NCBI GenBank assembly: GCA_965277695.1
Contig: CBDIDQ010000036.1
Coordinates: forward strand, 62,001 to 126,000
Source: JABSOG01 sp965277695
GTDB taxonomy: Bacteria > Pseudomonadota > Gammaproteobacteria > Enterobacterales > Alteromonadaceae
DNA length: 64,000 nucleotides
Reading direction: 5' to 3'
The translations under genes and the position numbers were made by a program. Shown piece by piece: positions 34,278 through 44,069 of this stretch (positions within the stretch are counted from its first letter, which is position 1; each line of letters starts with the position of its first letter). Under the pieces are notes generated by a model. It saw only the letters and a program-made list of their open reading frames with translations, was not told the DNA's origin and ran no database searches.

Positions 34278-34372
34278 ATTTGTGACCTGTTGTTAATGTT
34301 TATTGCTCTGATCAAGAGAATGTTTTAAGCTTCACATTCTACCAATTCAGTGACAATAATAACAGGTCTCAG

Positions 34373-36169
34373 ATGTCCAAATTAATTGCTAAATCAACAC
34401 CGATAACTCGCTCATTTTCTTCCTTTACTCGCCGTGATTTTTTAAAAGCCTCAGCAGCCAGCTTTGGCACCTTAGTGGTGTCGACTGCGCTCAGTGGTTG
34501 TCATGGTAATGATAATCCACTTGAAGAACAGGTGGCGGTGCAAGAGCCTGCCGCCAGTTTTGACCATGGGGTTGCCAGTGGCGATCCACAACAAGATAAA
34601 GTTATTCTGTGGACTCGGGTTTCACCTGAGAATACCTCATTGCCGCTAGCGGTAGTGACTTGGGAAGTCGCCACCGACGAAGGTTTCAGTAATATCGTCG
34701 GTCAAGGTAGTACAGATACCACCGCCGACAGTGATTTTACCGTTAAAATCGATATGCAGGGGTTGACAGCCGGTACTGTGTATTACTACCGCTTTGCTTC
34801 ATTAGGCGTGATATCGCCGATTGGACGCACCAAAACCTTACCAGCCGTTGATGTTAGCCAAGTGACGATGGCGGTGGTTTCATGTTCGAACTATCCAGCT
34901 GGTTATTTCAATGCGTATACCGAAATTGCTAAACGCGATGACCTTGACGTGGTATTGCACCTTGGTGACTTTATCTACGAATATGCCATGGGTGAATTTG
35001 CCACCGAAAATGCAGTTGAGATTGGTCGGGCGCTACCTGATGATAATGCCGCTGAGATTTTTTCTCTGTCTGATTATCGTAAGCGTTATGCGCTGTATCG
35101 CACCGATAGCGGTTCGCGGGTAGCCCATCAAAAAGCACCTTTCATTGCGGTGTGGGATGACCATGAAGTGGCTAATAATGGTTGGCGTTCAGGGGCTGAG
35201 AATCATAATGATGGTGAAGGGGCATTTGATGCTCGCAAAATGGCGGCGTTGCAGGCTTATTTTGAATGGATGCCAATCAGACCTGCGTCAGTTGACGATA
35301 ATGAAACCATTTTCCGCAATTTTGAGTTTGGTGAACTGGTTAGCCTTTATATGCTTGATACGCGTTATATTGCCCGAGACAAAGGCTTGGAATATGCTGA
35401 TTTCGTCGATCCTGTCACAGGTGGCATAGACGGTGCGGCTTTTCAGGCGGCGGTTGGCGACCCTTCCCGAACTATGTTGGGGCTACAACAGTTACAGTGG
35501 CTACAAAGTAAAATGTCGCTGTCGACATCAACTTGGCAGGTTTTAGGACAACAGGTATTGATGGGACGAATGATGTTACCGGTTGAAATTTTGCCGCATC
35601 TGCAAACCCCGGGTCCACAAGTGATTGGCTTGTTGAGTGAATTGTCGAATATCAAACAGCGAATTAAACTCAATGACCCGACGTTGACTGAACAAGAGCG
35701 GGCACGGGTTGAAACCGTTGCACCGTACGAGTTGGATGCGTGGGATGGCTATTTTGTTGAACGTGAAGTGGTGTTGGGCACTGCTCGCAGTTTAGCGAAA
35801 AATTTAGTGGTGCTGGCGGGAGATACCCATAATTCATGGGCTAATAATCTTAAAGATATGCAGGGTAATGCGGTCGGGGTTGAGTTTGCTACTGCGTCGG
35901 TAACGTCACCGGGGTTGGGTGATCACTTGGAGTTGACCGGGGGAACACTAGCGCGTTTTGAGTCAATTATTCGTTTATTGGTTGATGATTTGAAATACGT
36001 CAATATGGGTGAGCGAGGTTTTATGGTGGTGACCTTCACTGAACAAGATGCCAGAGCCGACTGGCATTATATTGATAATATTCTGTCGACCGAATATTCT
36101 GTGTTGAGTAGCAGACATCATGCGTTGCGTATGCGTGCTGGTGAGCCTGAATTAGCTTCGATTCAGTAG
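34373..36169 (+). CDS. PhoD-type alkaline phosphatase, Tat-exported
   Basis: A 598-aa protein. The N-terminus carries a twin-arginine signal (FTRRDFLKASAASFG) ending in a lipobox-like LSGC at residue about 43, so it may be a Tat-exported lipoprotein. A small beta-domain follows, then the metallophosphatase domain with HLGDFIYEYAMG, VWDDHEVANNGW and LAGDTHNSW, the metal ligands of PhoD phosphodiesterase/phosphomonoesterase. It acts outside the cytoplasm to release phosphate. No Pho box was recognised. Confidence 0.9.
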   Translation: MSKLIAKSTPITRSFSSFTRRDFLKASAASFGTLVVSTALSGCHGNDNPLEEQVAVQEPAASFDHGVASGDPQQDKVILWTRVSPENTSLPLAVVTWEVATDEGFSNIVGQGSTDTTADSDFTVKIDMQGLTAGTVYYYRFASLGVISPIGRTKTLPAVDVSQVTMAVVSCSNYPAGYFNAYTEIAKRDDLDVVLHLGDFIYEYAMGEFATENAVEIGRALPDDNAAEIFSLSDYRKRYALYRTDSGSRVAHQKAPFIAVWDDHEVANNGWRSGAENHNDGEGAFDARKMAALQAYFEWMPIRPASVDDNETIFRNFEFGELVSLYMLDTRYIARDKGLEYADFVDPVTGGIDGAAFQAAVGDPSRTMLGLQQLQWLQSKMSLSTSTWQVLGQQVLMGRMMLPVEILPHLQTPGPQVIGLLSELSNIKQRIKLNDPTLTEQERARVETVAPYELDAWDGYFVEREVVLGTARSLAKNLVVLAGDTHNSWANNLKDMQGNAVGVEFATASVTSPGLGDHLELTGGTLARFESIIRLLVDDLKYVNMGERGFMVVTFTEQDARADWHYIDNILSTEYSVLSSRHHALRMRAGEPELASIQ

Positions 36170-36212
36170 GAGGGGCGTGTCCCCGCCGCGAATAAAGGGC
36201 GAAGCCCTTTCA
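36170..36212. repeat. intergenic REP-like repeat
   Basis: GAGGGGCGTGTCCCCGCCGC and the following hairpin AAAGGGC-GAA-GCCCTTT. A relative sits at 43811-43941. The hairpin may end phoD transcription. Confidence 0.55.
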
Positions 36213-36274
36213 CAACCGGTTGGCTTTGTTATAAATAACACCGCCAACCTTGTCAAAATTACAAATACAAGAGA

Positions 36275-37519
36275 GTGCCTGTGAATTATTCCGATGAATT
36301 TATCAAAGCCATGCCCAAATCCGATTTACATCTTCATCTTGATGGCAGTTTACGGCTCGAAAGTCTGTTGGAGATGGCTAAAGTTAATGGCACCGAGCTG
36401 CCGTCGAATACGCTTAGTGGCATGAAAGAATTGGTTTTTAAAGATAAATACAACAACTTAGGCGAGTATCTGCATTGTTTTCAATATACCTGTGGGGTAT
36501 TACGGGATTTAGAAAACTTGGAGCGAGCGGCTTATGAGCTGGCGATTGATAATCAGCTTGAAGGGGTTAATTATATTGAAGTGCGTTTTGCGCCGCAATT
36601 ATTGACTGACCCAGCTAAAGGTATTCATCAGGACGAAGTGCTTGAAGCGGTTAATAATGGGCTGAATCGAGCAAAGCAACAATATAATCAGCAGCCGATC
36701 ATTCAACAAGGGCTTAAACCTCGTTTTGAATACGGCATTATTGCTTGTGCCATGCGGATGTTTACTGGTAAGGGGTTTTCACCTTATTACACTAAAATTT
36801 TTAATGCCTTGCCTGAGTTTGAACCGATGCAGGTGATCCAAATGGCGGCGATGGATATGGTAAAAGCGTGTGTGCGTATTCGTGATACCAAAGGGATTCC
36901 GATTGTTGGGGTTGACTTGGCGGGGCAGGAGAGTGGTTACCCGGCAGGGAAATTTAAAGAAGTGTATAAGTTTGCTCATCAGAATTTCATGTCAAAAACC
37001 ATTCATGCGGGTGAAGCTTATGGGGCTGAAAGTGTCTTTGAGGCTATCACCGAATGTTATGCCGACCGAATTGGCCACGGTTATTCGTTGTTTATTCCAG
37101 ATTTGATTGTTGATAAAAAAATCGATGACAAACAGCAATACGTTAATTCTCTCGCTTCGTTTATTGCTGATAAGCGCATTGCCATTGAAGTGTGCCTGAC
37201 CAGTAATTTACAAACCAATCCGTCGATCACTGATATTAAAGCGCACAAATTCAAAGATGTACTCGATCATCGTATTGCTACCACCTTGTGTACGGATAAC
37301 CGTTTGGTTTCTAACACTACGGTTTCGAATGAGTTTCGTCTGGCATTGGACAGCTTTGATATTTCGTATAATCGGCTTAAGGATATTGTTGCCGACGGCT
37401 TTAAGAAAAGCTTCTTTGGCGATGATTATGTCAAGAAGCGGATTTATGCCAAAGACTGTATGAACTATTTTAACCGAGTAGCTAAAGAGCATGGGGTTGT
37501 TGAGGAAGAAGAGCTGTAA
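36275..37519 (+). CDS. add: adenosine deaminase family protein
   Basis: At 414 aa, longer than E. coli Add (333 aa). The metal-dependent hydrolase motifs are present: SDLHLHLDGSL (residues 15-25), HAGEAYGAES (catalytic Glu and His, near residue 245), TECYADRIGHGY, LTSNLQTN and CTDNRLVS. It deaminates adenosine to inosine or a related nucleoside. The start is GTG at 36275 or, two codons later, GTG at 36281; AAGAGAG lies just before both. A fragment of a relative is at 17839-17914. Confidence 0.88.
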   Translation: MPVNYSDEFIKAMPKSDLHLHLDGSLRLESLLEMAKVNGTELPSNTLSGMKELVFKDKYNNLGEYLHCFQYTCGVLRDLENLERAAYELAIDNQLEGVNYIEVRFAPQLLTDPAKGIHQDEVLEAVNNGLNRAKQQYNQQPIIQQGLKPRFEYGIIACAMRMFTGKGFSPYYTKIFNALPEFEPMQVIQMAAMDMVKACVRIRDTKGIPIVGVDLAGQESGYPAGKFKEVYKFAHQNFMSKTIHAGEAYGAESVFEAITECYADRIGHGYSLFIPDLIVDKKIDDKQQYVNSLASFIADKRIAIEVCLTSNLQTNPSITDIKAHKFKDVLDHRIATTLCTDNRLVSNTTVSNEFRLALDSFDISYNRLKDIVADGFKKSFFGDDYVKKRIYAKDCMNYFNRVAKEHGVVEEEEL

Positions 37520-37691
37520 TTGATGATATGAAGTGTCGGGTGGGCGCTGTTTTGGTGCCCATAGGTATGACCACTTTGTTACCGTTTCTGGTTTTATTGG
37601 GTAAAAAACTTGTATCGACTGCGGCTTATGCTTATTATTAAGCTACTTGATGTTTTATTGTACAGGTTTTTGTACAGGTTTAAACAATATT

Positions 37692-37847
37692 ATGTTGGCG
37701 ATTAAAGAAAAAACCGAAACTCAAAGCAAACCTATCGCGTTTGATCGAGAGCGCACTGAGAAAGCTTTAAACTCTGGCGGGCCAGTCAAGTTACCTCAAG
37801 GGCTGAGCAGAGAAGAGAAACGTCAGTTTATTATCAATAGCAATTAA
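37692..37847 (+). CDS. possible small protein, 51 aa
   Basis: From ATG 37692 it reads MLAIKEKTETQSKPIAFDRE, then RTEKALNSGG and SREEKRQFI. It is hydrophilic and low in complexity of fold. No clear ribosome site; kept because the composition looks protein-like and the gap is otherwise non-coding. Confidence 0.35.
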   Translation: MLAIKEKTETQSKPIAFDRERTEKALNSGGPVKLPQGLSREEKRQFIINSN

Positions 37848-37904
37848 CCTCCCTCCACTTTGTTATTATTCAGTATCACTATCAATTTAAAGTTTTTTCT
37901 TTTG

Positions 37905-38135
37905 ACTTTGTTTTTCTCCGTATCCCCGTGTCTCCGTGGTAGTCAGTTTTATTTTTAAGGAACAAAGCGCTCCAGTAACCTTGATAAGCCCACCTGACCC
38001 TGTAACGGTAGTGTTACTTGGACTTGGTGTTGCCTTTGAAGCCGATGGGCTTTTGAGGTTTTTGGAGTCCTTCGTTCTTTAAAAGCAAAAGCATTTTCAC
38101 CACGGAGACACGGAGGTACGGAGAAAAGCAAAAGA
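37905..38135. repeat. palindromic intergenic repeat, copy B (rearranged)
   Basis: It contains the right half of the element (CTCCGTATCCCCGTGTCTCC..AACAAAGCGCTCCAG..TAACGGTAGTG), followed by a left half (GGGCTTTTGAGG..CACCACGGAGACACGGAG). The halves are in swapped order compared with copies A and C, as if two copies were joined tail to head and trimmed. Confidence 0.75.
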
Positions 38136-38222
38136 TTTTATTTGCCCACTTCACTTTATTTAAAACCCTGATTTTAAATAGCGGCTTTCAATGTATAATA
38201 GCCCCCTTTTTTCTCAGTTAAG

Positions 38223-38642
38223 ATGGTCTATCCCATTATGCAAGCACTGAAACAATTGGTAAAACATCGTGGTGGTTGTCATTGCGGTGCAGTGGCGTTT
38301 GAAGTTGAGGCCGCTGAGGCCGTCGTGGTACAGCATTGTAATTGTTCAATGTGTGATAAAGCCGGGTTTACCCACCTTATTGTGCCCAAGTCGGCGTTTA
38401 TTTTATTGCGTGGTGAAGATAATCTCACCACTTATACCTTTAATTCTCACATTGCTAAACACAAGTTTTGTAAAACCTGTGGTATCGAATCGTTTTATAT
38501 TCCTCGTTCCAATCCTGATGGTTTTAGCATCAATTTTAAATGCCTCGACGCCAGTACGTTTACCAGTGTGACTCATGAAGACTTTGACGGGCAAAACTGG
38601 GAAGACAATGCGGCGAGCTTAAGCCATTTGTCGCAGGAATGA
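38223..38642 (+). CDS. GFA/CENP-V-domain protein
   Basis: A 139-aa zinc-binding protein of the glutathione-dependent formaldehyde-activating fold. Ligands are visible in GGCHCGAVAFEV, HCNCSMCDKAG and HKFCKTCGIESFY. The true activity of most members is unknown. ATG 38223 is used; ATG 38238 is an alternative. It lies 5 bp before yoaA and may be co-transcribed. Confidence 0.9.
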   Translation: MVYPIMQALKQLVKHRGGCHCGAVAFEVEAAEAVVVQHCNCSMCDKAGFTHLIVPKSAFILLRGEDNLTTYTFNSHIAKHKFCKTCGIESFYIPRSNPDGFSINFKCLDASTFTSVTHEDFDGQNWEDNAASLSHLSQE

Positions 38643-38646
38643 CTGA

Positions 38647-40572
38647 ATGAGTTCAGCTGGTATGAGTGTAGTCAGAACTGCTTTTTTGCCTGACGGTGCG
38701 CTGGCGAATGCCATTGATGGGTTTGCCGCTCGTGAGCCGCAAATTCAAATGGCAGAAGCGGTTGAGTCGGTGATCAACAGCAATGAAACCTTGGTGGTTG
38801 AGGCCGGTACCGGGACTGGTAAGACGTTTGCTTATTTGGTGCCTGCGTTGTTGGCAGATAAAAAAGTGGTGATCTCTACCGGGACCAAAAATTTGCAAGA
38901 GCAGTTGTTTCATCGTGATTTGCCGAAAATCAAAGATGCCTTGGGTAGTGGTAAAAGCATCGCGCTATTAAAAGGGCGGGCGAACTATTTATGTCTGTTT
39001 CGGCTGCAACAGCATACTCAGCAAGTGCCTTCTAATGACCGAGATTTGATTGCTGACTTAAATAAGGTCAAGCATTGGGCGGTGGAAACCCGTCATGGTG
39101 ATATCGGCGAGCTGACGTCGGTGGCTGAAGATTCTCAGGTTTTTCCTTATGTCACCAGTACGGCAGATAATTGCATTGGTAAAGAATGCCCAGATTTTGA
39201 AGATTGTCATTTGGTCAAAGCACGTAAAAAGGCCATGGATGCGGATTTAGTGGTGGTTAATCATCATTTGTTTTTTGCCGATTTGGCCTTAAAAGACGTC
39301 GGTTTTGGTGAGTTGGTACCACAAGCTGAATTGGTGATTTTTGATGAAGCCCATCAGGTGCCAGATATCGCCTGTGATTATTTTGGTGAGTCGTTGTCGT
39401 CACGGCAAATCAGTGAATTGTGTCGGGATATCATTGTTGAATATCGTGCCAAATTGACAGATATGAAGCAGTTGGGTAAGGCTGCTGAAAAGCTGCAATT
39501 GAGTCTGTCTGATTTGCGTTTGTGTTTTCCTGCGGATTCGACTCGGGGTAACTGGCGAGAGGTTTGCCAACGACCTGAGGTTGAGCATGTGATTGCCCGG
39601 TTGCAAACCGATTTGGATTTTTTGTATCAGGTATTGAAGCTGGCGGTTTCTCGAACCGAGATGATTGATCATTGTTTTGAGCGTTGTGTCAATATTCAGC
39701 AAAGCTTGGATCGGTTAACTGATACCAGTCAAAGTGGATTTAGTTACTGGTATGATACCACCCGTCGTCATGTGGGTTTGCATTTAACACCCTTATCAGT
39801 GGCGGATAAATTTGGCAGCATTATTAAAGACGCTAAATGCAGCTGGGTGTTTACTTCGGCAACTTTGGCGGTGGATGATTCATTTACTCATTATACCGGG
39901 ACTATGGGGTTAGATGGGTCGAAACAGCTGATCCTCGATAGTCCATTTGATTATGATGAACAGGCGGTATTGTGCGTACCACGTTATTTGCCAGAGCCTA
40001 ATGCGTATGAGATGTCTGATGCGTTGTTTGTCACCTCATTAGCCTTGATTAAGGCCGCCAAAGGGCGGTGTTTTTTGTTGTTTACCAGTCATCGCATGTT
40101 GCGCATTATGGCTGAAAAGCTGATGGATACGATTGATTATCCGATGCTGGTTCAGGGCACCACGAGCAAGCGGTTGTTGTTGGATCAATTTGCTGAGTTG
40201 GGTAATGCGGTTTTGTTGGGCACCGCCAGTTTTTGGGAAGGGGTTGATGTCAGGGGCGATGCATTAAGTTGTGTGTTGATTGATAAATTACCTTTTGCTT
40301 CACCGGATGACCCTTTATTGCAAGCTCGTATGGAAGACTGCCGTCAAAAAGGTGGCGATCCGTTTGCTGAGGTGCAAATTCCTCAGGCGGTGATTTCATT
40401 AAAGCAGGGGGTGGGTCGCTTAATTCGTGATCGCACGGATAAAGGGGTGTTGGTGATTTGCGATAATCGTTTGATCACCCGTTTGTATGGCAAGACCTTT
40501 ATTAAGAGTTTGCCGCCGATGAAGCGAACCCGGGATTTGACTCGGGCTTGTGAGTTTTTAACCGGGCTTTGA
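38647..40572 (+). CDS. yoaA: DinG-family iron-sulfur helicase YoaA
   Basis: A 641-aa XPD/DinG-like superfamily 2 helicase. Walker A is EAGTGTGKT near residue 53. The four Fe-S cysteines lie in GRANYLCLF and DNCIGKECPDFEDC. A DEAH box is at FDEAHQV. C-terminal motifs include LLGTASFWEGVD and QGVGRLIRD. YoaA unwinds damaged forks and pairs with HolC. The length fits YoaA rather than the longer DinG. Confidence 0.92.
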   Translation: MSSAGMSVVRTAFLPDGALANAIDGFAAREPQIQMAEAVESVINSNETLVVEAGTGTGKTFAYLVPALLADKKVVISTGTKNLQEQLFHRDLPKIKDALGSGKSIALLKGRANYLCLFRLQQHTQQVPSNDRDLIADLNKVKHWAVETRHGDIGELTSVAEDSQVFPYVTSTADNCIGKECPDFEDCHLVKARKKAMDADLVVVNHHLFFADLALKDVGFGELVPQAELVIFDEAHQVPDIACDYFGESLSSRQISELCRDIIVEYRAKLTDMKQLGKAAEKLQLSLSDLRLCFPADSTRGNWREVCQRPEVEHVIARLQTDLDFLYQVLKLAVSRTEMIDHCFERCVNIQQSLDRLTDTSQSGFSYWYDTTRRHVGLHLTPLSVADKFGSIIKDAKCSWVFTSATLAVDDSFTHYTGTMGLDGSKQLILDSPFDYDEQAVLCVPRYLPEPNAYEMSDALFVTSLALIKAAKGRCFLLFTSHRMLRIMAEKLMDTIDYPMLVQGTTSKRLLLDQFAELGNAVLLGTASFWEGVDVRGDALSCVLIDKLPFASPDDPLLQARMEDCRQKGGDPFAEVQIPQAVISLKQGVGRLIRDRTDKGVLVICDNRLITRLYGKTFIKSLPPMKRTRDLTRACEFLTGL

Positions 40573-40599
40573 TGCTTGGCAAAATGAAATGGATATAAC

Positions 40600-41301
40600 A
40601 TGAAAACAAATATTTTAGCTATTGATGCGGCGACCGAAGCCTGCTCTGTGGCTTTACAATTTAATGGTGAGATTTATAGCCGTTTTGAGGTGTGCCCACA
40701 GCAGCATAGTCAGCGCATTTTGCCGATGGTTGATGCGGTGCTAAAAGAAGCGGGTGTGGAACTGACACATCTGGATGCGTTGGCATTTAGTCAAGGACCA
40801 GGCAGCTTTACTGGTGTTCGCATTGGGGTTGGAGTCGCTCAGGGCTTGGCTTTTGGTGCTGACTTGCCGCTGGTGGGGATCTCAACTTTACAAACCATGG
40901 CGCAGTGGGCAATAGAGGCTTATGATTGTCAACGGGTGATTGCGGCGATTGATGCCAGAATGGGCGAGATTTATACCGCTCAGTTTGCGGTTGAAAATGG
41001 GCTGGCGTCTATGGTTGGTGAGCAACAGGTGATTAAGCCTGACGTGGTTGAGTTTTCATTTGCCGATGACGACGAAACCGAAGTTTTTGGTGTTGGTACT
41101 GGCTGGCAAACTTATGGTGATGAGTTAAGCGAAAAAATCGATATTGTGATCCTCGATGATATTCTTTTTCCGCAAGCAAAAGACATGTTGCCATTGGCGG
41201 TGAAGGCGTTGGCAGATAACTTGCTTGTGGTAAGGGCAGAAGATGCGCAACCAGTGTATGTCAGAGATACGGTTAGCTGGAAAAAGCTGCCGGGAAAATA
41301 G
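40600..41301 (+). CDS. tsaB: TsaB, tRNA t6A synthesis subunit
   Basis: At 233 aa it has the ASKHA-fold signature ILAIDAATEACSVAL and GPGSFTGVRIGVGVAQGL. It scaffolds TsaD and TsaE for threonylcarbamoyl transfer to A37 of ANN-decoding tRNAs. It follows yoaA by 27 bp, as in many gammaproteobacteria. Confidence 0.95.
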   Translation: MKTNILAIDAATEACSVALQFNGEIYSRFEVCPQQHSQRILPMVDAVLKEAGVELTHLDALAFSQGPGSFTGVRIGVGVAQGLAFGADLPLVGISTLQTMAQWAIEAYDCQRVIAAIDARMGEIYTAQFAVENGLASMVGEQQVIKPDVVEFSFADDDETEVFGVGTGWQTYGDELSEKIDIVILDDILFPQAKDMLPLAVKALADNLLVVRAEDAQPVYVRDTVSWKKLPGK

Positions 41302-41392
41302 TTTGAAAAACGGCTTGAAAAATAGCCAAAAATAGGCTTGACTGAGGTGCTAATTGGTGATTATGCGTTATACTTTTTAGATCAAATAAAAT

Positions 41393-41421
41393 TTGTGGCA
41401 GGCGCTGCTCCTACAGGGGCA
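41393..41421. repeat. short intergenic repeat (GGCAGGCGCTGCTCCTAC type)
   Basis: Short palindromic-family fragment between tsaB and the next gene, related by its CTCCTAC/GTAGGAG word to the elements at 36170 and 43811. Confidence 0.35.
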
Positions 41422-41454
41422 GTCATATTCAGGTAAATAGAGCAGGACAGGTCA

Positions 41455-41814
41455 TTGGCTGTTAATATCAACTCCAACATTCCACCGAGGCAAAACGTTG
41501 CATCGGTATTTAATCCCAAAACTGGGGTTGATGCACTTGCGCCTGAACGCAAGCAGCTCGAAGCACCTGGCACGGCGGTACCCAAAACAGCCCGCTCAGA
41601 GCAAGTAAAAGCTGATCCAGCCACTATTCTTACCCTTGATGAAGAACGTAACAAAGCCGCCAATGCCCCCGGTAATATAGATAGTATCGAAGGTTCTAAA
41701 TTAGACGCCCCCGACCGTAATGCCCAAAAAGCCCTGACTGCCTACCGTGATGTTGGACTTGCCGACAAACGCAGTGAGATCCAAGCGTTGGTTGGCGTGG
41801 ATTTATTTGTTTAA
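41455..41814 (+). CDS. hypothetical protein, 119 aa
   Basis: No family recognised. It is disordered-looking and rich in Pro, Ala and Asp for the first 75 residues (RQNVASVFNPKTGVDALAPE), with a more structured C-terminus (KALTAYRDVGLADKRSEIQ, ending GVDLFV). The start appears to be TTG at 41455, with AGGACAGG upstream. No signal peptide. Confidence 0.55.
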   Translation: MAVNINSNIPPRQNVASVFNPKTGVDALAPERKQLEAPGTAVPKTARSEQVKADPATILTLDEERNKAANAPGNIDSIEGSKLDAPDRNAQKALTAYRDVGLADKRSEIQALVGVDLFV

Positions 41815-41867
41815 CCTACCTTGTTTATCCTTTATTTACAAATTCCTTATTTTAGAGAAAGTTCATT

Positions 41868-42578
41868 TTGACTAATTATCAACGTTTTCTTAACTGGGTT
41901 GCCCGGTTCCTTATTCGCTTTAAGCGGCTTAAAGAAGTGGTTTATACCGAAACTGAACTTAATGAAATGATTGTCGAGAGTCTGCCGCAAACCATGGCGT
42001 TTGACGTGCCCGGTGGCACCGCAAAGCTGATAGTGATGACTGCTGAGGTATCACTCGGCAGGGATAGCCAGCAAGGCTTGATGGTCAATTTATTGTGCAG
42101 CCTTGAGATCAGTTCAATGGAGCGGCAAATATATCGGGCGCATTTGGCGGTCGCTGTTAAAGCTTCACCGTATTATCATCAGGATGACCAAACCATTCGG
42201 CTTAAAGACACTGTGATCACTGAACTGACATTGGTTAACGATGAGTATTTGCTGATTAAAAGTACTACCGATTTAATTAAGGCTTTGACCCCTAATATAC
42301 TACAGGGTTTGGTGTCGGCTACCTTAGGGTCGGCGGTGGGTGTCATGTCTGCATTAACGACGCCAGAGCTTAAAGGTTATCTGGCGATGTTCACCGATGG
42401 TAATAAGCAAAAAGTGCTGGATTTTCACCGTCCGCAAGTTGAGAAAACCCTTAAAACTTTGATTAATAACGGCGATTTGTCTTATCAATTGGAGCCAACA
42501 GATTTCGAAGAAAAAATATTTGTTGATATGGGTCGCCAAATTGATGTTGACAATCATCAATTGGTGTTTCGGTTTTAA
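41868..42578 (+). CDS. hypothetical protein, 236 aa
   Basis: No confident family. It is predicted as mixed alpha/beta; the middle (AKLIVMTAEVSLGRDSQQG, then IYRAHLAVAVKASPYY) resembles lipid-binding DUF1439-type beta sheets, but there is no lipobox. A weakly hydrophobic glycine/alanine segment lies near residues 143-163 (GLVSATLGSAVGVMSAL). The start is TTG 41868 with AGAGAAAG upstream. Confidence 0.55.
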   Translation: MTNYQRFLNWVARFLIRFKRLKEVVYTETELNEMIVESLPQTMAFDVPGGTAKLIVMTAEVSLGRDSQQGLMVNLLCSLEISSMERQIYRAHLAVAVKASPYYHQDDQTIRLKDTVITELTLVNDEYLLIKSTTDLIKALTPNILQGLVSATLGSAVGVMSALTTPELKGYLAMFTDGNKQKVLDFHRPQVEKTLKTLINNGDLSYQLEPTDFEEKIFVDMGRQIDVDNHQLVFRF

Positions 42579-42597
42579 CACCTCTGAAAATAGACCA

Positions 42598-42893
42598 TTG
42601 ATTTAACTTTTTTCTTTTAGCACTACCGTTATGTGGGCTGCTGGGCTGTTTAGGTATTTGGAGCGCTTTGTTCTTTACAAGCAAAGGCATTCACCACGGA
42701 GACACGGAAGCACGGAGAAGGTCAAAAGCAATGATGGTTTTGAAGTATTGTTCTTCTTTTGATTGTGTTTTCCTCCGTATCTCCGTGTCTCCGTGGTCAA
42801 CATGTTTTTATTTTTAAGAACGAAGCGCTCCAGTAACTTGAAAAGCCTGTCAAACCCTTAAGACATTCATAATGTTCATTCCTAAGGTCTAAT
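42598..42893 (-). repeat. palindromic intergenic repeat, copy C
   Basis: This is the reverse complement of copy A at 3431-3716 over nearly its full length. TTGGAGCGCTTTGTTC..CACCACGGAGACACGGAA faces CTCCGTGTCTCCGTGGT..AAGAACGAAGCGCTCCAG. The ends match too (ATTGATTTAA.. left; ..CCTAAGGTCTAATTA right). Confidence 0.85.
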
Positions 42894-43097
42894 TATCTAC
42901 AAGCTGAATAGTTGTGAATAATTAACAATTAAAAGGAAAATCAGAAATAGCTGAGAAAATAGTTGCTGCGATGGCTTGGTTTTTTTTAATTCGACACTAT
43001 ATTATTGCGAGCAATAAAGTATTTGATTTATAGCAAACCGAAATAAATGCCTAGGTATTTGGCTCGGGTTCGAAACATTTAATTTTTGGAGAACAAC
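42894..43097. other. upstream region of the peroxiredoxin gene
   Basis: AT-rich leader with no gene. A ribosome site (TTGGAG) precedes ATG 43098. I see no clear OxyR site or promoter of consensus quality. Confidence 0.4.
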
Positions 43098-43703
43098 ATG
43101 AGTGTATTAGTAGGCCGTCAGGCTCCGGATTTTACTGCTGCGGCGGTTCTTGGTAATGGTGAAATCGTTGACAGCTTCACCCTGTCAGAAGCAATCAAAG
43201 GTAAAAAAGCGGTTGTTTTCTTTTACCCGTTAGATTTCACTTTCGTTTGTCCTTCTGAATTGATTGCTTTTGACAAGCGTTATGAAGAATTCACCAAACG
43301 TGGTTGTGAAGTTATTGGTGTTTCAATTGATTCTCAGTTCAGCCATAACGCATGGCGTAACACTGCAATCAACGATGGCGGTATTGGTCAAGTTAAGTAT
43401 GCATTGGTTGCAGACGTTAAACACACTATCTGTCAGGCTTATGACGTAGAGCACCCAGAAGATGGCGTGGCTTTTCGTGGTTCTTTCTTAATCGACGAAG
43501 ACGGCTTGGTTCGTCATCAAGTGGTTAACGATTTGCCATTAGGTCGTAACATCGACGACATGCTGCGCATGGTTGATGCATTGAACTTCCACCAGGAGCA
43601 CGGTGAAGTTTGTCCTGCTGGCTGGCAAGAAGGTTCAGCTGGTATGGACGCAAGCCCAGCGGGCGTTGCTTCTTACTTGAGCGAGCACTCAGAAGGGTTG
43701 TAA
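43098..43703 (+). CDS. typical 2-Cys peroxiredoxin (AhpC/TSA family)
   Basis: It has 201 aa from ATG 43098 (MSVLVGRQAPDFTAAAVL). The peroxidatic Cys lies in FYPLDFTFVCPSEL (near residue 49) and the resolving Cys in EVCPAGW (near residue 170). It reduces H2O2 and alkyl peroxides, using a thioredoxin- or AhpF-type donor not encoded nearby. The frame extends four codons upstream, but TTGGAG favours the start given. A strong terminator follows. Confidence 0.95.
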   Translation: MSVLVGRQAPDFTAAAVLGNGEIVDSFTLSEAIKGKKAVVFFYPLDFTFVCPSELIAFDKRYEEFTKRGCEVIGVSIDSQFSHNAWRNTAINDGGIGQVKYALVADVKHTICQAYDVEHPEDGVAFRGSFLIDEDGLVRHQVVNDLPLGRNIDDMLRMVDALNFHQEHGEVCPAGWQEGSAGMDASPAGVASYLSEHSEGL

Positions 43704-43745
43704 AACACTTCACTATGACTCTTTATTGATTGAGTTAGAGACTTA

Positions 43746-43774
43746 AAAAAGGCAGCCCCAGTGGCTGCCTTTTT
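43746..43774 (+). terminator. terminator of the peroxiredoxin gene
   Basis: GGCAGCC-CCAGT-GGCTGCC hairpin (43751-43769) flanked by an A-run and TTTTT. Confidence 0.9.
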
Positions 43775-43775
43775 G

Positions 43776-44031
43776 TTTTTATATTTCATCTGGTCGACGC
43801 CTGCCAAACTGTGTAGGAGGGGCGTCCCGCCGCGAACATGGCGCAGCCATTTTAGACAATCCACTGCACTGAGGCGTCGGACCACTTTCGCACTTCTACA
43901 CTTTTGCAAAAGCCCAAATCGCGCCGAGACGGCCCTCCTACCTTGTTTGTATGATTTATCCACAGAGTGACCAATTACGCTGAATAGTTACTTTTATATT
44001 ACACCTAGTCGACGCCTGCCAAACGGTGTAG
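43776..44031. repeat. direct repeat pair with an embedded palindromic element
   Basis: About 40 bp (TTTATATT.CA.CT.GTCGACG and CCTGCCAAACNGTGTAG) occur at 43776-43816 and 43991-44031. Between them is an inverted-repeat element starting GTAGGAGGGGCGTC and ending GACGGCCCTCCTAC (43814-43940). The right direct copy lies at the rnd promoter position. Confidence 0.75.
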
Positions 44032-44069
44032 TATGACCGCAACTTAATTTTCACACCTGTTAATTTTTA

